Assembly (NCBI GenBank): GCA_003559585.1
Contig: PWKX01000051.1
Coordinates: forward strand, 1-9,844
Direction: 5' to 3'
DNA: 9,844 nucleotides
Source: Mollicutes bacterium
GTDB taxonomy: Bacteria; Bacillota_I; Bacilli_A; Izemoplasmatales; Izemoplasmataceae
The notes beneath the pieces are model-generated. The model was not told the DNA's origin. It saw nothing but the letters and a program-made list of their open reading frames with translations, and searched no databases. Shown here piece after piece: positions 1-6,791 of this stretch; positions within the stretch are counted from its first letter, which is position 1; each line of letters opens with the position of its first letter. The translations under genes and the position numbers were made by a program.

Positions 1-2
1 GG

Positions 3-1031
3 GCGACGGGTTTAATTGGCGACCCCAGTGGTAAAAGCGCTGAGAGAAATTTATTAACCTTAGAAGAAACCCAATCTAACGTGCGTGCCTTAAAAAAACA
101 AATTGAAACCCTTTTACCAAGTGCGACGTTCGTCAACAACTATGATTGGATGAAAGATGTTAGTTTAATTGAGTTTTTAAGAGACACCGGCAAACATTTT
201 AACTTAAACCAAATGTTGGCTAAAGAAAGTGTAAAAAGTCGCTTAGAAACCGGCATCAGTTTCACCGAATTCACCTACCAAATCATCCAATCTATCGATT
301 TTATGGAACTGTATAAAACAAAAGGCTGCACCTTGCAAATTGGTGGTCAAGAACAATGGGGTAACATCACAGCTGGACTTGAACTGATTCGCAAATCATT
401 GGGCAAAGAGCATAAAGCTTATGGGCTGGTCTTTCCACTGGTAACGAAAAAAGATGGTACCAAATTCGGTAAAACCGCTGAGGGTGCTATTTGGTTAGAC
501 CCGAAGAAAACCTCGCCTTATACCTTTTATCAATACTGGTTTAATTTAGACGACGATGAAGCGATGATACGCCTTAAACAATTCACGGATTTTGATAAAA
601 AAACAATTGATCAAATTGGTGAGAAAATGGTTGAGAGCCCACACTTAAGACATGCTCAAATAGCGTTGGCTGAACACATCACAGCATTGGTACATAATCA
701 AGAAGGCTTAGCACAAGCTAAGCGCATCACAGAGGCGCTGTTTAATCAAAAGATTGAAACCTTAAGCCCTGAAGAAATAAAAATGGGCTTTGAAGGGGTT
801 AAACAAGCCACGGTTAAAAAAGCCCCAACGTTACTTGAAGCGCTTATCAAAACAGACTTGGCTTCTTCAAACAGAGAGGCAAGAACGTTGATTAAGCAAA
901 ACGCGATTAGCGTTAACGGCATCAAAGTAAAAGACGAACATGCAACATTAACCAAGGAAGACGCCTATCATCAAACCTACACCGTTATTAGACGGGGTAA
1001 AAAACACTATGGCTTAATTGAACACACATAA
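3..1031 (+). CDS. tyrS: Tyrosyl-tRNA synthetase, C-terminal part (5' end cut by window edge)
   Basis: Class I aminoacyl-tRNA synthetase that charges tRNA-Tyr with tyrosine via tyrosyl-AMP in the cytoplasm. The frame is open from position 3 and begins in the conserved ATG-IGDPSGKSAER stretch of the catalytic core. About 70 N-terminal residues, including the HIGH-like motif, therefore lie left of the window. Visible in order (fragment numbering, 342 residues) are the tyrosine-pocket Y-x3-Q-x2-D motif near 92-99, the GGQEQWGN segment near 114-121, the KMSKS-loop equivalent KFGKT near 154-158, and a C-terminal S4-like RNA-binding domain near 284-330 (LIKQNAISVNGIKV). GGQEQWGN differs from the usual GGSDQWGN. 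The GTG at 81 is an internal codon, not the start, because conserved core sequence lies upstream in the same frame. A strong hairpin terminator follows the TAA stop. Confidence 0.96.
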   Translation, partial: ATGLIGDPSGKSAERNLLTLEETQSNVRALKKQIETLLPSATFVNNYDWMKDVSLIEFLRDTGKHFNLNQMLAKESVKSRLETGISFTEFTYQIIQSIDFMELYKTKGCTLQIGGQEQWGNITAGLELIRKSLGKEHKAYGLVFPLVTKKDGTKFGKTAEGAIWLDPKKTSPYTFYQYWFNLDDDEAMIRLKQFTDFDKKTIDQIGEKMVESPHLRHAQIALAEHITALVHNQEGLAQAKRITEALFNQKIETLSPEEIKMGFEGVKQATVKKAPTLLEALIKTDLASSNREARTLIKQNAISVNGIKVKDEHATLTKEDAYHQTYTVIRRGKKHYGLIEHT

Positions 1032-1034
1032 AAT

Positions 1035-1072
1035 AAAAGGCAGTTTGGTTTAAAAACCAAATTGCCTTTTTT
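1035..1072. terminator. Bidirectional intrinsic terminator between tyrS and the metal-sensor gene
   Basis: Arms 1035-1050 and 1055-1070 pair over 16 bp with one G-T pair and a 4-base loop. The core is GGCAGTTTGGTT against AACCAAATTGCC. On the plus strand the T-run at 1067-1072 follows the stem and ends tyrS. On the minus strand a T-rich stretch follows the hairpin, so it can also end the sensor transcript. The minus-strand stop codon (1073-1071) abuts the stem. Confidence 0.9.
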
Positions 1073-1358
1073 AACATTCTAAGACGTGATCACGCGCCAT
1101 CTCGTATATTTTTTTAACATGATGGTCTTTTAACTTATAAAAAACATGTTTACCTTCACGGCGGTCCTTAACCACATTTTTTTGTCTTAAAAGACGCAGT
1201 TGATGTGATACAGTCGATTGTTGGAGGGTCAGTTTTTGACAAATATCTTGGACACAATATTCACCATCTACCAACAAGTCAATGATTTTTAATCTGGTTG
1301 GGTCTGAAAAGATTTTAAACAATAAATTAATGCGTTCAATGGTGTTGTGGTGTTGCAT
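1071..1358 (-). CDS. smtB: ArsR/SmtB-family metal-sensing transcriptional repressor (Zn-type site)
   Basis: Winged-helix dimeric repressor of 95 aa that should leave DNA when it binds metal, de-repressing the pump gene upstream. The start at 1358 is chosen because AAAGGAG lies 7 nt before it; an upstream in-frame ATG at 1382 has no such site. The N-terminal helix FKIFSDPTRLKIIDLL (14-29) and the recognition region QQSTVSHQLRLLRQKNVV (46-63) are typical of ArsR. The C-terminal helix carries D78, H80, H91 and E94, the same spacing as the alpha-5 zinc ligands D104, H106, H117 and E120 of SmtB, and it ends in Cys as SmtB nearly does. C35 corresponds to SmtB C61. C40 is extra, and the CxC of cadmium-type CadC sensors is absent (CVQ instead). 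Zinc sensing is inferred from these residues. The gene overlaps the end of the pump gene by 23 nt. Confidence 0.93.
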   Translation of the reverse strand: MQHHNTIERINLLFKIFSDPTRLKIIDLLVDGEYCVQDICQKLTLQQSTVSHQLRLLRQKNVVKDRREGKHVFYKLKDHHVKKIYEMARDHVLEC

Positions 1359-3426
1359 GATATCGCTCCTTTTTCTTGCCATAAATCAATCTTAACGCGT
1401 TTAAAACGGCGATGAGTGTGATGCCTACATCGGCGAAAATCGCCATTAACATCGTCGTTAACCCAAAACCTGCAAGGACTAAAAATGAAAACTTAACGCC
1501 TAAACTTAAGACAATGTTTTGAATGACAATATGCTTGGTTTTCTTAGCGAGTGTGAAGGCACGTTCAAGTTGAGTTAAATCATCATTCATGATGATAACA
1601 TCTGCGACATCAAGTGCGAGTTCACTGCCTTGACCCATCGCCACACCAATGTCTGATTTTTTAAGCAGTGGGGCATCATTGATGCCGTCGCCAACATACA
1701 TTTTCTTTTTATGTGAATAGAGTCTTTCAAATGCGGTGATTTTGTCTTCTGGTAAGCAGTTAGGGACATAATCAATGCCGCCAATTTCATACGCCACCTC
1801 TGCGGCCGTGGCTTCATTATCGCCTGTGAGCATGGTTAGTGTGGCGCGTTTTTTAAGCCTTTTAATGCTTGCGATTGAGGTTTCTCTAATGGCGTCCTTA
1901 ACCACAATGCGGCCTATGTATACACCGTTTTTAGCCACGAATATATTTGAGCCTGCGGCATCTTTTTGATCAATGTTTTGAACACCGGCGTCTTCTAACA
2001 TTTTACGGCTGCCAACTAACAATGGTTCGTTTTGACAGGTGGCTTTCATGCCGTAACCAGGAATTTCTTGAATGTTTTCACAAGCATATTTGGTGCCTTT
2101 AAAGCTGCTTGTGATTGAAGTGGCAAGAGGATGGTTCGAATATTGCTCAACGCTTGCGGCGTATTTAAGGGTTAATAAATTGGTGAAACCCGAGACTTCA
2201 AACGTGCCTTTAGTAATCGTGCCTGTTTTGTCAAAGCCAATGGTATCAACTTGATTCATAGAATCTAAGAAATTAGAGCCTTTAAACAAAATGCCTTCCT
2301 TAGCACTGGCCCCTATCCCTGCAAAATAAGATAATGGGATGGATAATACTAGCGCACAAGGACAGCTGATTACAAGAAATGTTGCGGCTCTAAAGATGTA
2401 TTCTTCAGCGTTTTGCGGGTCAAACCAAGTGGGAATACCCACCATAAATAAAGCGGCAATGGTGACAACGGGGGTGTAATACTTTGCAAAACGGGTGATA
2501 AAGTTTTCTGTTTTAGCCTTTTTATTGGTTGCATTTTCAATCAGTTCAATGATTTTCGCGATTGTAGATTCTTCATACGGTTTTAAGGCTTTGATTTCAA
2601 TCACGCCACCTACGTTGATATTACCACTTAACACGTGATCATTTGTTTTAACATCCTTAAGTTTTGATTCACCAGTTAAAGCGCTGGTATTGAGTGCGGT
2701 GTCACCGCTAACGATGATGCCATCAACGGGAATGCGCTCTCCGTTTTTAACAATGATGATGTCACCAACTTTAACTTCGAGCGGGTCTTTGATTTTAATC
2801 TCATCGCCGTCTTTATAGTTGACGTAATCAACATGTAAATCCATTAAGGAAGAGATTTCTTGTTTTGAGCGATCAACCGCACGGTGTTGCAAGTGTTCTC
2901 CGATTGAATAAAAGATAATAACAAGCGCAGCTTCAAATGGTTTTTCGATGAACATCGCCGCTAAGGTGGCGATAAACATTAAGGTGTTTTCATTGAAAAT
3001 TTCTTTACGTTTTAAGCCTTTATAACTGTTATGGATGATTTTATGAGCGATAAAACCATACCCAACCCAGTACATCACATTTAAGCGTGGGGTTAAAATA
3101 TCGAAGTAGCCAAACAAGGTTCCAATCAAGAAAATGGCAAGACCGATTAAGACATAACGATAGGTTTTGATGAAACTACGTTTTGATGGGGTATGTCTTT
3201 TTGAATAAAGATATGTTTCTATTCCGGATTCATGATCATCAACAATGGCTTTTATCTCTTGGATGGCGGTGTCTTCATCATAGTCGTCTGTGACGTCTAT
3301 TAACATCGTTTGGTTGGCAAAGTTAAAAGATGCCTCACGCACATAAGGCAAGTTTTTAACGGCTTTTTCTATTTTAGCTGCACACCCTGTACAGATTAAG
3401 TTTTTCATCACAATTTTTTCTATCAT
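1336..3426 (-). CDS. cadA: P1B-type Zn2+/Cd2+-exporting ATPase
   Basis: Membrane P-type ATPase that expels divalent soft metals (Zn, Cd, possibly Pb) using ATP; 696 aa. The start at 3426 is preferred over the ATG at 3438 because GGTGAT, a good anti-SD match, lies 4 nt upstream; the other has no site. An N-terminal HMA domain carries C12-x-x-C15. Then come the actuator TGES (251-254), the membrane metal site CPC (355-357), the phosphorylated D399 in DKTGT, the nucleotide-site H432-P433, TGDN (534-537) and the hinge GDGINDAP (579-586). Near the C-terminus, K645 and D666 (ADVG-x4-IAVLNALRL) match the Lys and Asp that mark Zn/Cd/Pb pumps rather than Cu pumps. Hydrophobic segments are near 91-108, 118-133, 146-180, 317-332, 347-370 and 635-682. 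It is the first gene of a two-gene operon with the sensor. Confidence 0.95.
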   Translation of the reverse strand: MIEKIVMKNLICTGCAAKIEKAVKNLPYVREASFNFANQTMLIDVTDDYDEDTAIQEIKAIVDDHESGIETYLYSKRHTPSKRSFIKTYRYVLIGLAIFLIGTLFGYFDILTPRLNVMYWVGYGFIAHKIIHNSYKGLKRKEIFNENTLMFIATLAAMFIEKPFEAALVIIFYSIGEHLQHRAVDRSKQEISSLMDLHVDYVNYKDGDEIKIKDPLEVKVGDIIIVKNGERIPVDGIIVSGDTALNTSALTGESKLKDVKTNDHVLSGNINVGGVIEIKALKPYEESTIAKIIELIENATNKKAKTENFITRFAKYYTPVVTIAALFMVGIPTWFDPQNAEEYIFRAATFLVISCPCALVLSIPLSYFAGIGASAKEGILFKGSNFLDSMNQVDTIGFDKTGTITKGTFEVSGFTNLLTLKYAASVEQYSNHPLATSITSSFKGTKYACENIQEIPGYGMKATCQNEPLLVGSRKMLEDAGVQNIDQKDAAGSNIFVAKNGVYIGRIVVKDAIRETSIASIKRLKKRATLTMLTGDNEATAAEVAYEIGGIDYVPNCLPEDKITAFERLYSHKKKMYVGDGINDAPLLKKSDIGVAMGQGSELALDVADVIIMNDDLTQLERAFTLAKKTKHIVIQNIVLSLGVKFSFLVLAGFGLTTMLMAIFADVGITLIAVLNALRLIYGKKKERYHATPQHH

Positions 3427-3449
3427 GGTTATCACCATCCAGTATCATT

Positions 3450-3479
3450 ATTTTATATGATTGTAGGTTCATATGTCAA
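3450..3479 (-). promoter_or_regulatory. Promoter of the metal-efflux operon with embedded SmtB/ArsR-type operator
   Basis: Read on the minus strand, a perfect -35 TTGACA (3479-3474) is followed by -10 candidates TATAAA (3457-3452, 16-bp spacing) or TAAAAT (3455-3450, 18-bp spacing). Between them is the inverted repeat ATATGA-N8-TCATAT (3474-3455). SmtB/CzrA-type operators are known for ATATGAA...TTCATAT repeats, and the left arm here extends to ATATGAAC. Repressor bound here would block RNA polymerase. The promoter is clear; the operator role is inferred from motif and context. Confidence 0.75.
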
Positions 3480-3500
3480 GTTAAATTAATGCGCCTTCTA

Positions 3501-3553
3501 TTGCTTAAAAAGGGAGAAAATGGTATGATATGCTCAAGTAAAAACGAGGTGAT
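3501..3553 (+). promoter_or_regulatory. pepV promoter and ribosome binding site
   Basis: TTGCTT (3501-3506), 17-bp spacing, then TATGAT (3524-3529) form a good sigma-A type promoter. GAGGTGAT (3546-3553) is a strong extended Shine-Dalgarno 3 nt before the ATG at 3557. The promoter diverges from the metal-operon promoter about 20 bp away, and the SmtB-like repeat does not overlap it. Confidence 0.72.
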
Positions 3554-3556
3554 AAC

Positions 3557-4918
3557 ATGGACTTTTTAACCTATGTTAAAGAACACGAACAACAAATCAT
3601 TGAAGAAGTAAAGAAATTGTGTCGAATAGATAGTGTTTTAGACGCATATGACCCTGAATCAAAAAAGCCATTTGGTAAAGGCATTCAAAAAGCACTTAAT
3701 TACATGATTGACCTTGGAAAAAAAGATCAATTTGTGGTAAAAAACGTTGCCAACCATGCCGCACACATTGAGATGGGTGATGGTGAGGATATTTTAGGTA
3801 TTTTAACGCATTTAGATGTGGTTCCGCCTGGTGAGGGCTGGACGCATGGACCATTTGACCCGGTTGTAAAAGACGGAAAAATCATCGCACGAGGCACATC
3901 AGACGATAAGGGTCCAACCATTGCGGCCTATTTTGCGATGAAGCTTTTAAAGCAATTGGATATTCAGTTTCATAAACGTGTGCGCCTCATTATGGGGACC
4001 GATGAAGAAACGAGTTGGCGCGGGATTGAACGCTATTTTAGAACTGAAGAAATGCCAACCTTTGGGTTCTCACCAGATGCGACATTCCCTCTTATTCACG
4101 GTGAAAAAGGTATTTATACCTTTGATTTAACCGGTGAATACGAGCAAGATGACTTGGTTTTATTTAAAGCAGGGGAACGCTATAATGTCGTCCCATCAAC
4201 CGCTGAATGTGTGTTAAATGGTGATTATGAAGTAGCCTTTAAAACCTATTTAAAACATAATGGGTACAAAGGTGAAGTGATTGGTAACCGCTATATTGTT
4301 CATGGTAAAACGGCCCATGCAATGACACCGAATCTTGGGGTGAATGCCGCGTTTGTCTTAGCGAATTTCTTAAATGAACAATTGGATAATGATTATATTA
4401 AGTTCATCCATGATTTTTTATCGTTTGATCCCTATGGCGAAAAACTGAAAATCAACCTTAAAGATCCCGAGATGCATGATTTAACGGTTAATGCAGGTAT
4501 TTTTAAGTATGATAAAACCGGTGCTTTTATCGGTGTTAACTGCCGGTATCCCAATGACTTTAATGTAAAAAGAACGGCATTGAAAGTATCCAATGCGGCA
4601 AAAAAACATGGCCTTGTTTATGAACAAAAACAAAACATCCCACTGCATTACATTGAAAAAGACACCCCGCTTGTCAAACATTTAATGGATGCCTATCAAA
4701 AAGTCACAGGCGATTATGAACACGATCCCTTTACCATTGGTGGTGGGACCTATGCTAGAGCGCTTGATAATGGGGTAGCGTTTGGTATGGTGATGCCTGG
4801 TCGTAAGGATGTGGCACATCAAGTCGATGAACATATTTTTATTGATGATTTGATTGAAGGCACCGCTATTTACATGGAGGCTATTTACGCCTTAACAAGA
4901 GAGAACATAAAAATATAG
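3557..4918 (+). CDS. pepV: Dipeptidase PepV (M20 family metallopeptidase)
   Basis: Cytoplasmic di-zinc dipeptidase that splits dipeptides with broad specificity, the last step in recovering amino acids from imported peptides. At 453 aa it is close to the usual PepV length. Metal ligands and catalytic residues are visible: H85 and D87 in HLDVVPPGEGW, bridging D117 in SDDKGP, catalytic E150 with ligand E151 in DEETSW, D174 in SPDATFP, and a C-terminal His in VAHQVDEHIFIDD. The middle of the protein holds the lid/dimer-like domain inserted in M20 enzymes, with the conserved GKTAHAMTPNLGVNAA stretch. The start is fixed by GAGGTGAT 3 nt upstream. It has its own promoter and is followed after 52 bp by trmB. 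Confidence 0.95.
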   Translation: MDFLTYVKEHEQQIIEEVKKLCRIDSVLDAYDPESKKPFGKGIQKALNYMIDLGKKDQFVVKNVANHAAHIEMGDGEDILGILTHLDVVPPGEGWTHGPFDPVVKDGKIIARGTSDDKGPTIAAYFAMKLLKQLDIQFHKRVRLIMGTDEETSWRGIERYFRTEEMPTFGFSPDATFPLIHGEKGIYTFDLTGEYEQDDLVLFKAGERYNVVPSTAECVLNGDYEVAFKTYLKHNGYKGEVIGNRYIVHGKTAHAMTPNLGVNAAFVLANFLNEQLDNDYIKFIHDFLSFDPYGEKLKINLKDPEMHDLTVNAGIFKYDKTGAFIGVNCRYPNDFNVKRTALKVSNAAKKHGLVYEQKQNIPLHYIEKDTPLVKHLMDAYQKVTGDYEHDPFTIGGGTYARALDNGVAFGMVMPGRKDVAHQVDEHIFIDDLIEGTAIYMEAIYALTRENIKI

Positions 4919-4926
4919 GTTCTGCC

Positions 4927-4967
4927 TTCAATAAACCGCATTTGTTTGTTATAATAAATGCGGTGAT
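4927..4967 (+). promoter_or_regulatory. trmB promoter with overlapping hairpin and ribosome binding site
   Basis: An extended -10, TGTTATAAT (4947-4955), has a consensus TATAAT; a weak -35 (TTCAAT, 4927-4932) lies 17 bp upstream. The SD GGTGAT (4962-4967) is 3 nt before the ATG at 4971, so a transcript from this promoter would have a very short leader. A 9-bp perfect inverted repeat, ACCGCATTT (4935-4943) and AAATGCGGT (4956-4964), encloses the -10 box. In a read-through transcript from pepV the repeat would cover the first bases of the SD. Confidence 0.6.
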
Positions 4968-4970
4968 TTT

Positions 4971-5618
4971 ATGAGATTAAGAAATGTATCATATGCAAAA
5001 GATGTGATTGAAGCAAACCCGAACTACATAAAAGATATAGGTCGTACTGAAACCGTCGATTTAATGGCTTGGATTCAACCGAAAAAACCATTTCATATCG
5101 AAATAGGTACAGGAAAGGGTCAATTTATTCATACGCTGGCCCGCCAAGAAAAAGACACAGTTTATCTTGGGATTGAGATGTTTGACAGCGTCATCATTAG
5201 AGCCCTCGAAAAACAACTTGAAGATCCGCAAGATAACTTATTTTTATTGCGAATGGACGCTCAACAATTAAAAGATGCATTACCAGCCGCGTCGGTTGAT
5301 GTGATTTATTTAAATTTCTCTGATCCATGGCCAAAAGCTAGACATGAGAAAAGACGGTTAACCTCGTCGCGATTTTTAGCACTTTATACATCGTTGCTTA
5401 AACCGGGTGGTTCGATTGTATTGAAAACCGATAACCGACACTTTTTTGAATATACCTTAACATCGTTAAACCAACACGGGTTTTTATTTGAAACCATCAC
5501 ACTTGATTTACATCGAGATAACCCTGATGATAACATCATGACAGAGTTTGAAGAAAAATTTAAAGATGAAGGACCAATTTATAAAATCATTGCAAAGCCT
5601 AAGGAGGAAAACAGATGA
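4971..5618 (+). CDS. trmB: tRNA (guanine-N7-)-methyltransferase
   Basis: SAM-dependent enzyme that makes m7G46 in the variable loop of tRNAs, stabilising their tertiary fold; 215 aa, normal for bacterial TrmB. The SAM-binding motif EIGTGKGQF (44-52) and the acidic E69 at the end of the second strand form the cofactor pocket. NFSDPWPKARHEKRR (115-129) with catalytic D118 is the family signature, followed by LKTDN (151-155) and TEFE (191-194), the usual TxYE-type tRNA/substrate motif. The start is set by GGTGAT just upstream. Its TGA stop overlaps the ATG of the next gene (ATGA, 5615-5618), so the two are probably translationally coupled. Confidence 0.96.
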   Translation: MRLRNVSYAKDVIEANPNYIKDIGRTETVDLMAWIQPKKPFHIEIGTGKGQFIHTLARQEKDTVYLGIEMFDSVIIRALEKQLEDPQDNLFLLRMDAQQLKDALPAASVDVIYLNFSDPWPKARHEKRRLTSSRFLALYTSLLKPGGSIVLKTDNRHFFEYTLTSLNQHGFLFETITLDLHRDNPDDNIMTEFEEKFKDEGPIYKIIAKPKEENR

Positions 5619-6676
5619 AACCTTATTACAAAGATTTGGTAAATTTACCTGGTGCCCCTAGTTTTGAACACCACGTTAAGTCGTATATGAAAAAACACAT
5701 GCAAAAACATACACAAGACATTGTGGAAGACAAACTTGGAAGCATCTTCGGTGTGTTAAACAAAGCATCAAAAGGACCAAAAGTCATGCTTGCTGGGCAT
5801 ATGGATGAAGTGGGTGGCATGGTTACTGGCATCACCAAAGAAGGCTTAGTTAAAATGATTAATCTTGGGGGCATGAAAGGTGATGTGTATTTATCACAAC
5901 ATATGATCATCTATACCGATGATTTAGAAGAGATTCCAGGTGTGACCGCCTCAAAACCACCACATTTAACCAAAGGTAAAAAAGAAGAAACACTTAAGTT
6001 TGATGAGTTGTTGATTGATATTGGGGCAGATGATAAAGAACACGCTGAAAAGCTTGGTGTTAAAATCGGCCAACAAATCATTTCTAAAAATCAATATGTA
6101 ACCACTAAAGATGGTAAAAAACATATTTCTAAAGCATGGGACAACCGCTTTGGTTGTGCGGTTAGTTTAGAAGTTTTAGAAACACTAAAACATGAAGATT
6201 TACCTTGTAGCCTCTATGCAGGCGCAACCGTGCAAGAAGAAGTTGGCTTAAGAGGGGCTCAGACTGCTAGTGGGTTAGTGAACCCTGATATATTCTTGGC
6301 CGTTGATTGTTCACCAGCACAAGATTCATTTGGTGGCGATGAAATCGGAGGGTCTTTAGGTGAAGGGTTCTTAGTTAGATTTTATGACCCAGGTGCCATC
6401 ATGCATCGTGGCATGAAAAAACATGTTGAACAAATTGCGAAAGATAACAACATTAAATTTCAATATTATAAATCAATGGGTGGTACCGATGCAGGTCGTG
6501 CTCAACTTCATGGTGATGGCGTGGTCGTAGCAACGATTGGCATGCCATCGAGATATATCCACTCAACCACATCGATGATTCATGAAGATGATTATCAAGC
6601 TGTCCGTGATATGGTGCTTGCGTTAATCAAATCATTTGACCAAACAACCTTAAACACGATAAAATCAAATGTGTAA
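5615..6676 (+). CDS. M42 family metallopeptidase (glutamyl aminopeptidase / tetrahedral aminopeptidase type)
   Basis: Cytoplasmic di-metal aminopeptidase of the M42 family, which usually forms large tetrahedral dodecamers that trim peptides from the N-terminus; 353 aa, normal length. The metal ligands and catalytic residues are all visible: H62 and D64 in GHMDEVGGM, bridging D176 in WDNRFGC, catalytic E208 with E209 in QEEVGLRGA, D231 in AVDCSPAQD, and H316 in YIHSTTSMIHEDD. YKSMGGTDAG (285-294) is also conserved. AAGGAGG lies a few bases before the ATG, inside the end of trmB. With pepV it gives this region two peptide-degrading enzymes. Exact side-chain preference (Glu/Asp, Leu or broad) cannot be read from sequence. 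I see no hairpin terminator after it. Confidence 0.94.
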   Translation: MKPYYKDLVNLPGAPSFEHHVKSYMKKHMQKHTQDIVEDKLGSIFGVLNKASKGPKVMLAGHMDEVGGMVTGITKEGLVKMINLGGMKGDVYLSQHMIIYTDDLEEIPGVTASKPPHLTKGKKEETLKFDELLIDIGADDKEHAEKLGVKIGQQIISKNQYVTTKDGKKHISKAWDNRFGCAVSLEVLETLKHEDLPCSLYAGATVQEEVGLRGAQTASGLVNPDIFLAVDCSPAQDSFGGDEIGGSLGEGFLVRFYDPGAIMHRGMKKHVEQIAKDNNIKFQYYKSMGGTDAGRAQLHGDGVVVATIGMPSRYIHSTTSMIHEDDYQAVRDMVLALIKSFDQTTLNTIKSNV

Positions 6677-6698
6677 CAATGATCCTTTTTTGGCAGCG

Positions 6699-6741
6699 AG
6701 TCATAGACCGTTGACCAAGTCATAAAGGTGTGTTGTATATA
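6699..6741 (+). promoter_or_regulatory. Probable panT promoter region with short direct repeats
   Basis: The 115-bp gap between the M42 gene and panT holds TTGACC (6711-6716), a good -35. The matching -10 is weak: TGTATA at 6734-6739 with 17-bp spacing, or TATATA at 6736-6741 with 19. The heptamer AGTCATA occurs at 6699-6705 and again at 6718-6724, flanking the -35, which could be a regulator site. AAAGGAG (6776-6782) serves as the panT ribosome binding site. I recognise no riboswitch in this leader. Confidence 0.45.
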
Positions 6742-6791
6742 GCTTCATAATACGGGACCTTAACCGGCCCAAAATAAAGGAGAAAAAGATT

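Noticed and set aside
81..83. GTG as a possible start of tyrS
   Set aside because: Conserved TyrRS core residues are encoded upstream in the same frame from position 3, so the gene begins outside the window.
1359..1382. Longer sensor protein starting at 1382
   Set aside because: The ATG at 1358 has AAAGGAG at ideal distance and gives the usual length; the extra residues have no family match.
1587..2254. Open frames opposite or out of frame within the pump gene
   Set aside because: They lie inside a gene with complete family motifs, have no ribosome sites and no recognisable domains.
3427..3438. Pump start at the ATG at 3438
   Set aside because: No ribosome binding site precedes it, while GGTGAT lies 4 nt before the ATG at 3426.
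6677..6791. Riboswitch or T-box upstream of panT
   Set aside because: I see no conserved core of a class I know and no terminator/antiterminator pair; kept only as an unexplained leader.
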